Shown here piece by piece: positions 24,883 through 32,865 of a DNA stretch of 39,658 bases. Origin of the DNA: an uncultured Lachnospiraceae bacterium (GTDB taxonomy: Bacteria; Bacillota; Clostridia; Lachnospirales; Lachnospiraceae). Below the pieces are notes generated by a model, which worked only from the letters and a program-made list of their open reading frames with translations, had not been told where the DNA came from and did not search any database. Location of the stretch: assembly GCA_900316395.1 (NCBI GenBank), contig ONCT01000013.1, forward strand, positions 1-39,658. Direction: 5' to 3'. Every line of letters starts with the position of its first letter. Position 1 is the first letter of the stretch. Position numbers and translations under genes: made by a program.

Positions 24883-26070
24883 CTATTTAATTAAAGCTAC
24901 TGTTTCTCTTGCAATTGCAAGCTCCTCATTAGTAGGAATTACATATACCTTAATGCTTGAATTAGCAGTTGATACTAGCTTTTCTTCTCCAATTACCTTA
25001 TTAGCCTCGCTATCAAGCTCAAGACCTAAGAATGTAAGATAATCACATATCATTCCACGAATCATACCGTTGTTCTCACCAATTCCAGCTGTAAAGCAGA
25101 TAGCATCTACACCATTCATAGCAGCTGCGTAAGAACCGATGTATTTAGCAACTCTGTATGCGAACATATCAAGGGCTAGCTGAGCTCTGTCATTGCCCTT
25201 AGATGCAGCATCAGCAATATCTCTAAAGTCAGACATTCCATCACTTACTGCAAGTACACCCGACTCCTTATTGAATATCTTAAGAACCTCTTCAACACTG
25301 TAGCCTCTCTTCTTACATAAGAATTCAACAACGGACGGATCAATATCTCCACAACGAGTACCCATTACAAGACCATCAAGAGGTGTAAGACCCATTGAGT
25401 TCTCCATACATTTGCCATCGACCTCACATGATACAGAAGCACCATTACCAAGGTGGCATACAATAAGCTTAGAATGCTCTGGATTACCCATAAGCTCTAA
25501 TGCACGAGATGATACAAACATATGTGATGTACCATGGAAGCCATACTTTCTTACCTTGTCTTCTTCAAAATACTTATATGGAATAGCATATAGATACGCC
25601 TTAGGTGGCATAGTCTGTTGAAATGCTGTATCAAATACTACAACCATTGGTGTATTAGGCATAAGCTTCTGGCAAGCTCTAATACCAAGAATATGTGCAG
25701 GATTATGTAAAGGCGCCAAATCAGAACAACCTTCAATCTCCTTAATAACATCCTCGTCAATAATATATGAATGTGTTAAGTTAACACCACCATGTACAAT
25801 TCTGTGACCAACACAATCGATCTCGTCAAGTGAATTAAGAACGCCTGTGTCCTTGTTAGTAAGTGCTTCAATAACATAAGATACTGCTTCGTTATGTGTA
25901 GGCATTGGCTTCTCGCTCTCTTCCTTATCGCCACCTGCTGGCTGATATGAGAATACGCCATCAATACCAATTCTCTCACATAAACCTTTGGCTTCAACCT
26001 TCTCAGTCACTGAATCAATTACCTGATATTTTAGTGATGAACTACCACAATTAATTACTAATACATTCAT
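24883..26070 (-). CDS. ackA: Acetate kinase
   Basis: Acetate kinase (395 residues) interconverts acetyl-phosphate + ADP with acetate + ATP, a main ATP source in fermenting Clostridia. ASKHA-fold motifs are VLVINCGSSSLKYQ (phosphate 1), GHRIVHGG, FDTAFQQTMP, FHGTSHMFV, KLIVCHLGNGASV (phosphate 2), DPSVVEFL and ICFTAGIGENNG (adenosine). GAGGAGAC precedes ATG 26070. The promoter is at 26118-26146. No pta gene is next to it in this window. Confidence 0.98.
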   Translation of the reverse strand: MNVLVINCGSSSLKYQVIDSVTEKVEAKGLCERIGIDGVFSYQPAGGDKEESEKPMPTHNEAVSYVIEALTNKDTGVLNSLDEIDCVGHRIVHGGVNLTHSYIIDEDVIKEIEGCSDLAPLHNPAHILGIRACQKLMPNTPMVVVFDTAFQQTMPPKAYLYAIPYKYFEEDKVRKYGFHGTSHMFVSSRALELMGNPEHSKLIVCHLGNGASVSCEVDGKCMENSMGLTPLDGLVMGTRCGDIDPSVVEFLCKKRGYSVEEVLKIFNKESGVLAVSDGMSDFRDIADAASKGNDRAQLALDMFAYRVAKYIGSYAAAMNGVDAICFTAGIGENNGMIRGMICDYLTFLGLELDSEANKVIGEEKLVSTANSSIKVYVIPTNEELAIARETVALIK

Positions 26071-26117
26071 TATACGTCTCCTCTATGTATTTATTTACAA
26101 TTTACGCACCATTTAAG

Positions 26118-26146
26118 AGTATACCATCTTCGCTAATTCTTCGCAA
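26118..26146 (-). promoter_or_regulatory. ackA promoter
   Basis: On the - strand TTGCGA (26146-26141), a 17-bp spacer and TATACT (26123-26118), about 45 bases before the ackA start. Confidence 0.65.
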
Positions 26147-26160
26147 TATTTTGACATAGA

Positions 26161-26186
26161 AAAAAGTCCACTTAAAGTGGACTTTG
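26161..26186 (-). terminator. Terminator of the mgtC-like gene
   Basis: On the - strand AAAGTCCACTT (26186-26176) pairs with AAGTGGACTTT (26174-26164) around a single loop base and runs into a TTTTTT tract. The stem is nearly perfect. Confidence 0.9.
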
Positions 26187-26188
26187 TA

Positions 26189-26905
26189 TTATACGTGATT
26201 ACCTGAAATATCCTTAACTTCACTATGTTCTTCCATGAAATCAGCTAATTCCTTCGCATCATGTTGTTCACTAACGTGGAGATTGAATTTATAGGTAACT
26301 GTACCATCATCATTTTTCTCAATCTTCATCTTAGTAATCTGAGCTTTCATCTTCTCAGCCTGTTCATTAATTACATTAGAAAAACCGCTTCCTCCAGTAA
26401 CTGTTATAGTCAATCTATAATCAATGGCATTGTCTTTGCTACTAACAATCAAGCCTGTCTTAGATATAATAAGCATAAAGACAATTAGAAATACAGTAAC
26501 AAATACAGATATGAAATACATACCTGCTCCAATTGCAAGACCAATAGCTGCTGTTGACCATATTCCTGCAGCTGTTGTAAGACCTTTTATAGCATCTCTT
26601 TCCTTGTCCCTAAATATCATACCCGCTCCAAGGAAGGAAATACCTGTAACAACCTGGGCTGCGATACGGCTTGGGTCAGCTTCTCTTACACCAATCAAAC
26701 CATCTACATCAGCAAAGCCATAAATAGATACAAGCATAAATAATGCAGATGCACAGCACACTACAGTATGAGTACGAACACCAGCAGACTTCTGGCTCAT
26801 ATAACGCTCTAATCCAATGGCAAAACCACATACTCCTGCAAGCATAATCCTTAATACAAAAATAAAAAAAGGATATTTGTCTAAAATTTCCATAAAACTA
26901 TCCAT
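26189..26905 (-). CDS. MgtC/SapB family membrane protein
   Basis: A 238-residue membrane protein with four or five hydrophobic segments in the first 150 residues. The MgtC/SapB signature includes FAIGLERYMSQKSAGVRTHTVVC, GISFLGAGMIFRD and GLTTAAGIWSTAAIGLAIGAG. The last 80 residues form a cytoplasmic ACT-like domain (DYRLTITVTGG..). The family is linked to magnesium homeostasis and stress adaptation, and its transport role is disputed. Here it stands alone with its own promoter and terminator. Its first ATG lies only 6 bases after the -10 box, so the mRNA may be leaderless. Confidence 0.9.
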   Translation of the reverse strand: MDSFMEILDKYPFFIFVLRIMLAGVCGFAIGLERYMSQKSAGVRTHTVVCCASALFMLVSIYGFADVDGLIGVREADPSRIAAQVVTGISFLGAGMIFRDKERDAIKGLTTAAGIWSTAAIGLAIGAGMYFISVFVTVFLIVFMLIISKTGLIVSSKDNAIDYRLTITVTGGSGFSNVINEQAEKMKAQITKMKIEKNDDGTVTYKFNLHVSEQHDAKELADFMEEHSEVKDISGNHV

Positions 26906-26911
26906 ACTTAT

Positions 26912-26939
26912 ATTATATTGAATTAATTAGATTTATCAA
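26912..26939 (-). promoter_or_regulatory. Promoter of the mgtC-like gene
   Basis: On the - strand TTGATA (26939-26934), a 16-bp spacer and TATAAT (26917-26912). The predicted transcription start falls at or next to the ATG at 26905. Confidence 0.7.
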
Positions 26940-27011
26940 GTGATGCCATCTCTATTTCTTAAATTTTTCTTTAATTTTTGCATTATGAATGATAACAAAT
27001 CACTTCACCTG

Positions 27012-27020
27012 TGTTATAAT
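27012..27020 (+). promoter_or_regulatory. Extended -10 promoter for the PilZ gene
   Basis: TGT followed by TATAAT (27015-27020), with no good -35 box. It lies about 55 bp before the PilZ start. The extended TG may compensate for the missing -35. Confidence 0.55.
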
Positions 27021-27073
27021 TAAGAATAATAATGTGACGTGTTTTGTTTTGCTAGATTAGAGGGGTTACACAA

Positions 27074-27889
27074 TTGTATATTGAAGAGATTCTCAAAATA
27101 CCTGATGCTAAAATGAAATTATCCTGCTATGATCCGGAGAGGAAGAATCTCCTTGATTTTGATGCAAATCTTTTCACAAAGGAACCAATAAAAAGCAAAA
27201 TAGACTCTCTTCTGGCCAAGAAAAAACTTGACCACTATATTCTGGTAGAAAATATTTCATACGACAAGAAGAAAATCGACTTCTCTTCTAAAACTGTAGA
27301 TTGTACTCTCTATCTCAATCTTAAGAACGGAAAAACATACCGTTGGCAAAAGGTTGCTGTTAGTTTCATTAGAATTGCTAATGAGAATATTGCAACATGT
27401 ATTATCGCCAAGCAAAATGCTTTCCCTTATAACCGTCGTGATACATTCAGAATCCCTGTGGATTGTGAAGGCAAGGTATATTGGGACGAAGATGAGAAGC
27501 CTGAGTCTTGTATCGTTAAGGATGTAAGCCATGGTGGTCTTGGAATATTTATGGACAAATCAAATAGAAAACTATTTCGAGGTCTTCCTGCAAAAGTTAC
27601 ATGGGAAGAAACTGCCAATTTTGATAATAACGGTAACAGAACAACTCGTAAGTTCAATGTATCTGGAAGAATTGTTAGAAGACAGGTTACATTAGAAAAA
27701 GAGATAATTGTGGGGATTCAGATGAACGAGGAGCCTGATGCCATAAGAGACTATATTCAGTGGGCTCAGGTTCATAGAGGTTTCCAGAAAGAAAATGAAA
27801 AGCCATCTGTACCTAAGGGTGTTAACAAGCAGGAAAACTGGCAGCTTCAAAGACAGCTTGAACAAATGGCTTCGCAAGGTGATAATTAG
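27074..27889 (+). CDS. PilZ-domain c-di-GMP-binding protein
   Basis: A 271-residue protein. An N-terminal YcgR-like beta domain (about 1-115) is followed by a PilZ domain. The two c-di-GMP contacts are present: the RxxxR-type motif RRDTFR (121-126) and D-x-S-x-x-G as DVSHGG (150-155). YcgR-type proteins act as flagellar brakes or as regulators of secretion and polysaccharide when bound to c-di-GMP. The start is TTG 27074, preceded by AGAGGGG. The C-terminus is Gln-rich and polar. It lies 21 bp before tmcAL on the same strand. The 27074-29164 stretch is the only + strand block right of 6 kb. Confidence 0.9.
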   Translation: MYIEEILKIPDAKMKLSCYDPERKNLLDFDANLFTKEPIKSKIDSLLAKKKLDHYILVENISYDKKKIDFSSKTVDCTLYLNLKNGKTYRWQKVAVSFIRIANENIATCIIAKQNAFPYNRRDTFRIPVDCEGKVYWDEDEKPESCIVKDVSHGGLGIFMDKSNRKLFRGLPAKVTWEETANFDNNGNRTTRKFNVSGRIVRRQVTLEKEIIVGIQMNEEPDAIRDYIQWAQVHRGFQKENEKPSVPKGVNKQENWQLQRQLEQMASQGDN

Positions 27890-27910
27890 TCGCCTGATAA
27901 GTAATTGATT

Positions 27911-29164
27911 ATGGTTGTAGGAATTATTGCAGAATACAATTTATTTCATAATGGTCATGCTCTGCAGCTTGACTATGCAAGAAAAACTCTAGGGGCTGAC
28001 AAAATCATTGTTGCTCTAAGCCCTGATTTTACCCAAAGAGGCGAAATTGCTATTTTATCAAAATATGAAAGGGCCAGAATTGCCCTTGAGCTTGGTGTTG
28101 ACCTTGTTGTTCAAATACCTGTTAATTCTGCCACTGACTCTTCACTTGGGTACGCCTATGGGAGTATCAAAGTGTTAGACCGTCTGGGGGTTGTAGATAC
28201 TCTTCTATTCTCTTGTGAAGATAATGACATAAATACCCTTAACAGAATTGTCGAAATTGATATTAGTGAACCGGATTCTTATTATTCTACTCTCACTTCA
28301 TCTCTTAAAGTAGGTCAAAGTTTCCCTACCGCTCGTGAAAATGCAATATTATCCTGCTTTGATGAAGCTGATAAAGCCTATATCCAGGGTATATTATCTA
28401 AACCCAACAATATCCTTGCTATCGAATATATCAAAGCCATTAAGATTCTAAAAAGTAACATTACCCCTGTATGTATGAAACGCTTAGGAGCTTCTTATAA
28501 TGATAATAATATAAAGGGTAAATTCGCAAGTGCAAGCGCAATAAGATATGCTATTAGATGTGGCAATATTGATACGATTAAAGATACTGTGCCTCATAAA
28601 GCATATAGTAGTTACAAGGAGTTCTATAATGATAACTCATTCTTATATCCTGACGATGTATCCCCTATGCTGGGATATAAATTGCTACAGGGTAATCTTA
28701 CAGAATACAAGGATTGCAACGAAGAATTATCCAACAGAATAAACAACGAACTTCATAGCTTTACCAGGCTTACTTCATTTCGAAGTATCATCAACAGCAA
28801 GAATACAACTGAAGCACGAATATCCAGAGCACTATGCCATATCCTGCTTGACATAACTTATGACATGTATGAAGACATTGACGGCAGAATACTCCCTTAT
28901 ATACCGTATATCTACATACTAGGCTTTAACGCTAATGGTGCTAAGCTTATGTCCGATATTAAGGACAGATGTATGCTTCCCTACTTCACTTCGTATAATG
29001 ACGCTTTGGAATATAGCTTCAAAGAATCATCATATGATAATTCATCAGTCTTAAAGCTAATATCAACAGACATCAACGCCACTAGAATCTATAATATGAT
29101 ACTTGCCAATAAGACGAATAGTGAAGTTACCCCGGAGCTGTCAAGGAAGTTCCTTGTCGTCTGA
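27911..29164 (+). CDS. tmcAL: tRNA(Met) cytidine acetate ligase
   Basis: TmcAL (YlbM family, 417 residues) makes ac4C34 in the wobble base of elongator tRNA-Met, using acetate and ATP. The nucleotidyltransferase-like N-terminus VVGIIAEYNLFHNGHALQL contains the HxGH site (H13-H16). SPDFTQRGEIAILSKYERA, LGVDLVVQIPV, KPNNILAIEYIKA and SASAIR follow, as in the family. I use ATG 27911 rather than TTG 27905 because the conserved sequence begins there. No strong ribosome site is visible, so it may be coupled to the PilZ gene. Its last 24 bp overlap, tail to tail, the nucleotidyltransferase gene on the other strand. Confidence 0.93.
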   Translation: MVVGIIAEYNLFHNGHALQLDYARKTLGADKIIVALSPDFTQRGEIAILSKYERARIALELGVDLVVQIPVNSATDSSLGYAYGSIKVLDRLGVVDTLLFSCEDNDINTLNRIVEIDISEPDSYYSTLTSSLKVGQSFPTARENAILSCFDEADKAYIQGILSKPNNILAIEYIKAIKILKSNITPVCMKRLGASYNDNNIKGKFASASAIRYAIRCGNIDTIKDTVPHKAYSSYKEFYNDNSFLYPDDVSPMLGYKLLQGNLTEYKDCNEELSNRINNELHSFTRLTSFRSIINSKNTTEARISRALCHILLDITYDMYEDIDGRILPYIPYIYILGFNANGAKLMSDIKDRCMLPYFTSYNDALEYSFKESSYDNSSVLKLISTDINATRIYNMILANKTNSEVTPELSRKFLVV

Positions 29165-29860
29165 ATCAAAACCCTTTTCATTCAGTATTTTAATAATTTC
29201 ATCCACATTATCCTTACGAAGTACATCTTCATTCTGTGCCTCAAAACGTACAAGCTTGCTTTTGTTGTTAAGCTCCATTAAAGATATATTACGATAATCA
29301 TTAATTGAATGATTATCAAAGCATTTATCAAGAAAATCCCACATCTGACTATCCACATAAGAAGTATCACCATATATATCTGCAACCGCTGATTCTACCA
29401 TCTTGCGTGTAATATTGGGACTTTCACTGATGATTCCCACAATATCCGATAAGTCATTCTTATACTTACGAGCCGATACAAGCTTAGTTGCAATAAGATA
29501 CTCATTCTTAACAACTCTAACATGTAACACCTGATTGTATGTCTTGTAATAGGTACTGCACCCAATCAGCCTCCTGGAATATGATGAAGTCTTGGTAAAG
29601 TCATTATTAAGCCAATCATCCGGAAGACCAATCTGCTTAGCAACTCTGTACACAGATTCCTTGATAGAATACAAGCCATCAGATACAAGGGCGTCAATAT
29701 CAGTCGTTCCTTGCCTAAAAGAGTAATTAAGCGTAATAGATGCACCTCCAACAATTACTATCTCAACCACTGCTTTACGACCATATGTCTTCTTAATATC
29801 TTTGCTTAAAAGATTAAGCGCATTGTTGATGATACTACGGTCTAAAGTCTTAGCATACAT
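29141..29860 (-). CDS. Nucleotidyltransferase of an XRE-paired module (DUF6036/AbiEii-like)
   Basis: A 239-residue protein with a minimal nucleotidyltransferase fold. The motif IVIVGGASITLNYSFRQGTTDIDALV supplies the GG-x-S and the D-x-D metal residues. Such genes (DUF6036, AbiEii, MenT-like) are often toxin-like partners in toxin-antitoxin or abortive-infection pairs, where they may modify tRNA. Its start overlaps the upstream XRE gene by 11 bp, indicating coupled translation with antitoxin first. Its stop lies inside the end of convergent tmcAL. A toxin role here is inference; a repair or regulatory transferase is also possible. Confidence 0.75.
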   Translation of the reverse strand: MYAKTLDRSIINNALNLLSKDIKKTYGRKAVVEIVIVGGASITLNYSFRQGTTDIDALVSDGLYSIKESVYRVAKQIGLPDDWLNNDFTKTSSYSRRLIGCSTYYKTYNQVLHVRVVKNEYLIATKLVSARKYKNDLSDIVGIISESPNITRKMVESAVADIYGDTSYVDSQMWDFLDKCFDNHSINDYRNISLMELNNKSKLVRFEAQNEDVLRKDNVDEIIKILNEKGFDSDDKELP

Positions 29861-30389
29861 CCCTTATATCTCCTTCAATAATTCCGTGATCCCAGAATTC
29901 TTTGATAGAATTGTCAACAGTCTCATCACTCATCTTAACCGATAACGGTACAATAGGCGGCTCAATTCTAAACTGTCTGATATTGTCGTATCTGTTAGCA
30001 AGAGGAATATCATTAATATTAGATAGATAATCAAGCATAGACAGTAGGTACATCGCCTGCTCTTTCCTCTCATTCTTCCAATTAATCATTATGTCGTCCG
30101 ATTCAATCATATAACCAATAAAGCCTAAATCCCCTCTTCTCTTAACATCATGACACACATTGCTCTTAAATATTTCAAAATCATTGGCTGTATACACCCT
30201 GCATATCTCATAACATCTATCCATGGTCATTGACAGACAATCAGCTATACGCTTAAGATGGCCTACGCTACATCTGTCAATGTGCTGCTTGCCTGTAGCA
30301 ATGTTATGCAAGGTACTGTAAGCTACACCGCTGTCTTTACTCAATTCATATATACTAATATTATTGTCCTGCAAATAATCTATTAACAT
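29850..30389 (-). CDS. XRE-family regulator with a C-terminal extension, putative antitoxin
   Basis: 179 residues from ATG 30389 (MLIDYLQDNNISIYELS), chosen because AAGGAG lies 5 bases upstream. The N-terminal 65 residues form a Cro/CI-type HTH (YELSKDSGVAYSTLHNIATGKQHID). The remaining 110 residues are not a family I can name and would be the partner-binding or sensing part. It lies upstream of, and overlaps, the nucleotidyltransferase gene. The promoter contains two copies of a 13-bp site (30408-30420 and 30435-30447), which suggests autorepression. Confidence 0.8.
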   Translation of the reverse strand: MLIDYLQDNNISIYELSKDSGVAYSTLHNIATGKQHIDRCSVGHLKRIADCLSMTMDRCYEICRVYTANDFEIFKSNVCHDVKRRGDLGFIGYMIESDDIMINWKNERKEQAMYLLSMLDYLSNINDIPLANRYDNIRQFRIEPPIVPLSVKMSDETVDNSIKEFWDHGIIEGDIRDVC

Positions 30390-30407
30390 AAATACTCCTT
30401 GTATCAT

Positions 30408-30452
30408 TATACTGATATATACTTATTATATCAATATACTGATATATGTCAA
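30408..30452 (-). promoter_or_regulatory. Promoter with a duplicated operator for the XRE/nucleotidyltransferase pair
   Basis: On the - strand TTGACA (30452-30447), a 16-bp spacer and TATAAT (30430-30425). The exact 13-mer TATACTGATATAT (+ strand) occurs at 30435-30447, filling the spacer, and at 30408-30420, over the expected transcription start. The start-to-start distance is 27 bp. Placement is as expected for a repressor site bound by the XRE protein. Confidence 0.8.
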
Positions 30453-30455
30453 TGC

Positions 30456-30488
30456 AAAAACTCCCCACCACTATACACAGTGGGGAGT
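30456..30488 (-). terminator. Terminator upstream of the XRE promoter
   Basis: ACTCCCCAC (30460-30468) and GTGGGGAGT (30480-30488) form a perfect 9-bp stem. On the - strand it is followed by TTTTT. It insulates the XRE promoter from transcripts arriving from the remnant gene at 30499-30696. Confidence 0.88.
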
Positions 30489-30498
30489 TGTTACCGTC

Positions 30499-30696
30499 TT
30501 AACAAATCAATTCACGAATCTTTTTTTCTAAAATCAACCTTCGAGCATTATAGAACTCTTCAAAGTTTTCTAGCTCAAGTGATACATTTTCAGGTATCAA
30601 AGCTTGTTCGTAAAATACCTTTTGTTGTTCACTATTCATACTATTATAGTAATCAATCAACCTCATATCACTTTTACTCGTTCTTCGTTCAATCAA
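30499..30696 (-). pseudogene. C-terminal remnant of a DUF262/DUF1524-like protein
   Basis: About 65 codons. The last 45 residues, with EQALIPENVSLELENFEEF and ARRLILEKKIREL, resemble the usual tail of DUF262/DUF1524 (GmrSD-like, HNH-bearing) proteins, which end in a helix of the type NFEEFLEARRELI. No catalytic part and no convincing ribosome site are present: the in-frame TTG at 30696 and the internal ATG (30666) both lack a good one. I read it as the decayed 3' end of a larger defence-type gene. It could instead be a small expressed protein. It has a terminator right after its stop. Confidence 0.5.
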
Positions 30697-30776
30697 TTAC
30701 ATATACTTAGCGTAGAGTATTTAAGTACGGGACTACATTCCGTATAAGCTGCTCTAAACACTATGTATACTCTTTC

Positions 30777-31955
30777 CTAGTGATGGAACAATCTGATGCC
30801 TGTAAATGCCATTACCATATCATATTTATCACAAGTCTCTATTACATTATCATCTCTAATAGAACCACCTGGCTCTGCAACATATTTAACACCACTTCTG
30901 TGGGCTCTCTCAATGTTATCTCCAAATGGGAAGAATGCATCAGAACCTAATGCAACACCCTCCATCTTATCAAGCCATTCTCTCTTAGCTTCCTTTGTAA
31001 ATACATCTGGCTTAGTAGTAAATACATTTTCCCAAGCTCCATCAGCTAAGACATCCATATAGTCCTCGCCAATATATAAATCAATTGCATTATCTCTATC
31101 CACTCTCTTAACATCATCTCTAAATGGCAGGTTAAGAACCTGTGGCGATTGACGAAGCCACCAATTATCAGCCTTACTTCCTGCAAGACGAGTACAATGA
31201 ATTCTTGACTGCTGTCCTGCACCAATTCCTATTGCCTGACCACCCTTGGCGTAGCATACTGAATTAGACTGTGTATACTTAAGAGTAATCATTGCAATTG
31301 CAAGATCAATCTTAGCTTCCTTAGTTAAATCCTTATTCTTTGTAACAATGTTAGAGAAGAACTCGTCATCAATCTTAAGTTCGTTTCTTCCCTGTTCAAA
31401 TGTAATTCCATATACCTCTTTACGCTCTAATTCCTTAGAAACATAATTAGGATCAATCTCAATTACATTATAGTTGCCCTTTTTCTTCTGCTTAAGAATC
31501 TCTAAAGCTTCATCAGTATAACCTGGGGCGATAACTCCGTCAGACACTTCTCTTTTGATAATAAGAGCTGTTTCCTTATCACATACATCCGAAAGAGAGA
31601 TAAAATCTCCAAAAGATGACATTCTGTCAGCACCTCTGGCTCTTGCATAAGCATTTGCAAGAGGAGTAAATTCGAAATCCATATCATCTACCCAATAAAT
31701 CTTCTTCTCAACATCAGTAAGAGGAAGACCTACTGCAGCACCAGCTGGTGATACATGCTTAAATGAAGTTGCGGCAGGAAGACCTGTTGCCTTCTTCAAT
31801 TCCTTAACAAGCTGCCAACCATTAAAAGCATCAAGAAAGTTGATATATCCAGGCTTTCCTGATAGCACCTTAATAGGAAGCTCCCCCTCTTCCATAAATA
31901 TTCTTGATGGCTTCTGATTTGGATTACAGCCATACTTTAATTCTAATTCTTTCAT
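30777..31955 (-). CDS. purH: Standalone AICAR transformylase (PurH C-terminal type)
   Basis: Formylates AICAR to FAICAR with 10-formyl-THF, the penultimate step of IMP synthesis. At 392 residues it corresponds only to the transformylase half of PurH; the N-terminal IMP cyclohydrolase domain is absent. Features include [13 protein letters not shown], the AICAR-binding [13 protein letters not shown] with the catalytic Lys-His, [35 protein letters not shown] and [15 protein letters not shown] precedes ATG 31955. The missing cyclohydrolase step is supplied by the PurO gene immediately upstream (about 120 bp), separated by a long hairpin. Confidence 0.93.
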   Translation of the reverse strand: MKELELKYGCNPNQKPSRIFMEEGELPIKVLSGKPGYINFLDAFNGWQLVKELKKATGLPAATSFKHVSPAGAAVGLPLTDVEKKIYWVDDMDFEFTPLANAYARARGADRMSSFGDFISLSDVCDKETALIIKREVSDGVIAPGYTDEALEILKQKKKGNYNVIEIDPNYVSKELERKEVYGITFEQGRNELKIDDEFFSNIVTKNKDLTKEAKIDLAIAMITLKYTQSNSVCYAKGGQAIGIGAGQQSRIHCTRLAGSKADNWWLRQSPQVLNLPFRDDVKRVDRDNAIDLYIGEDYMDVLADGAWENVFTTKPDVFTKEAKREWLDKMEGVALGSDAFFPFGDNIERAHRSGVKYVAEPGGSIRDDNVIETCDKYDMVMAFTGIRLFHH

Positions 31956-32003
31956 TCTATCTTCCTCCTATTATTGTTAGCTTATAGATATATAACTCTA
32001 ATT

Positions 32004-32072
32004 AGTTCTGAAGCTCCGAGAACTCCAGCACGATTTTCTCATGAGTGCGGAGTTACTCGTAGCTTTAGAACT
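32004..32072 (-). other. Long imperfect hairpin between purO and purH
   Basis: Arms of 28 bases (32004-32031 and 32045-32072) are complementary with a few mismatches and a bulge, around a 13-base loop. It begins 2 bp after the purO stop. No T-run follows on the - strand (AATTAGAG). It may tune purH expression, terminate weakly or be an RNase III site. Confidence 0.65.
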
Positions 32073-32073
32073 T

Positions 32074-32787
32074 TTACTTGTTTTTATTAACTATACGAGT
32101 AGTATATATACCATCAGCTATATTGATATATCTAACGAATAGAGACACCTTATTATCTTCATTAAGGTTATCCCATAACAACTTAGTATATTCATCAATA
32201 TCATCTACTACATCTACAAGCTTAGGCTCACCCTCAAAGCTTGGAAGTGGATTGCCATCCTGCATATATGTATGAATAAAATGTGCTTCACCATTAACAG
32301 GATTCTCATAGGCAAATGTGTATCTGTTACATGCCCTATCATTGCCATTATTACTCTTAAGAATTGACATTGCATAATTATAATTGCCATTATCAATATG
32401 CATAATTCCTGAAATTCTTGGTGTGAAATTAGGGCCATCCGGCTCGAACTCGCGAGTTCTAAGAGACTGTTCAAATGTCTGTTGTCTATCCATCCCCTCA
32501 TAGATAGTATCAGTCTGGTCACCATTAGTTACAATAGTCTTATTGCCAAGAACTCTTACAGGCGCATAGATAATAAGGCTTGGGTCCTCCACCTTAGACT
32601 CGTCAAAAGCCTGAGTTCTTATGCCTTCACCTTCTTCTACAAATACTCTATTACGGCTATTAGCACTTCTTCCCATGATAAAATATCCACATACGGCGAA
32701 CTTACCATTAGGTGATTTACCAATGACAATTCCTCTTCCTGGGTATGAGTTTGATGATAATTCTTTAGCAATTGATAATTTTTCCAT
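32074..32787 (-). CDS. purO: IMP cyclohydrolase, archaeal PurO type
   Basis: A 237-residue member of the PurO/IMP cyclohydrolase-like family, first known from methanogens and also present in Clostridia. It closes FAICAR to IMP. Recognisable parts are NSYPGRGIVIGKSPNGKFAV, YFIMGRSANSRNRVFV, DPSLIIYAPVR, TNGDQTDTIYEG and TFEPDGPNFTPRISG-like sequence (here REFEPDGPNFTPRISG). Pairing with a transformylase-only PurH next door strongly supports the role. AGGAGAATA precedes ATG 32787. A TGTTATAAT extended -10 (32828-32836) lies upstream. Confidence 0.9.
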   Translation of the reverse strand: MEKLSIAKELSSNSYPGRGIVIGKSPNGKFAVCGYFIMGRSANSRNRVFVEEGEGIRTQAFDESKVEDPSLIIYAPVRVLGNKTIVTNGDQTDTIYEGMDRQQTFEQSLRTREFEPDGPNFTPRISGIMHIDNGNYNYAMSILKSNNGNDRACNRYTFAYENPVNGEAHFIHTYMQDGNPLPSFEGEPKLVDVVDDIDEYTKLLWDNLNEDNKVSLFVRYINIADGIYTTRIVNKNK

Positions 32788-32827
32788 ATTTATTCTCCTA
32801 TATAATCTTTACACGCTACTAAAGGGT

Positions 32828-32836
32828 ATTATAACA
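32828..32836 (-). promoter_or_regulatory. Extended -10 promoter for purO
   Basis: TGT plus TATAAT on the - strand (32836-32828), about 40 bp before the purO start. There is no good -35 box. No PurR-type box or guanine riboswitch fold was evident in the short leader. Confidence 0.5.
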
Positions 32837-32865
32837 TAATTTATTTACCTGCACTAATCTATCTT

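Noticed and set aside
30408..30447. CRISPR-like short repeats
   Set aside because: There are only two 13-bp copies, both positioned in a promoter; they are better explained as an operator.
32788..32865. Purine riboswitch upstream of purO
   Set aside because: The leader is too short and lacks the conserved three-way junction elements.
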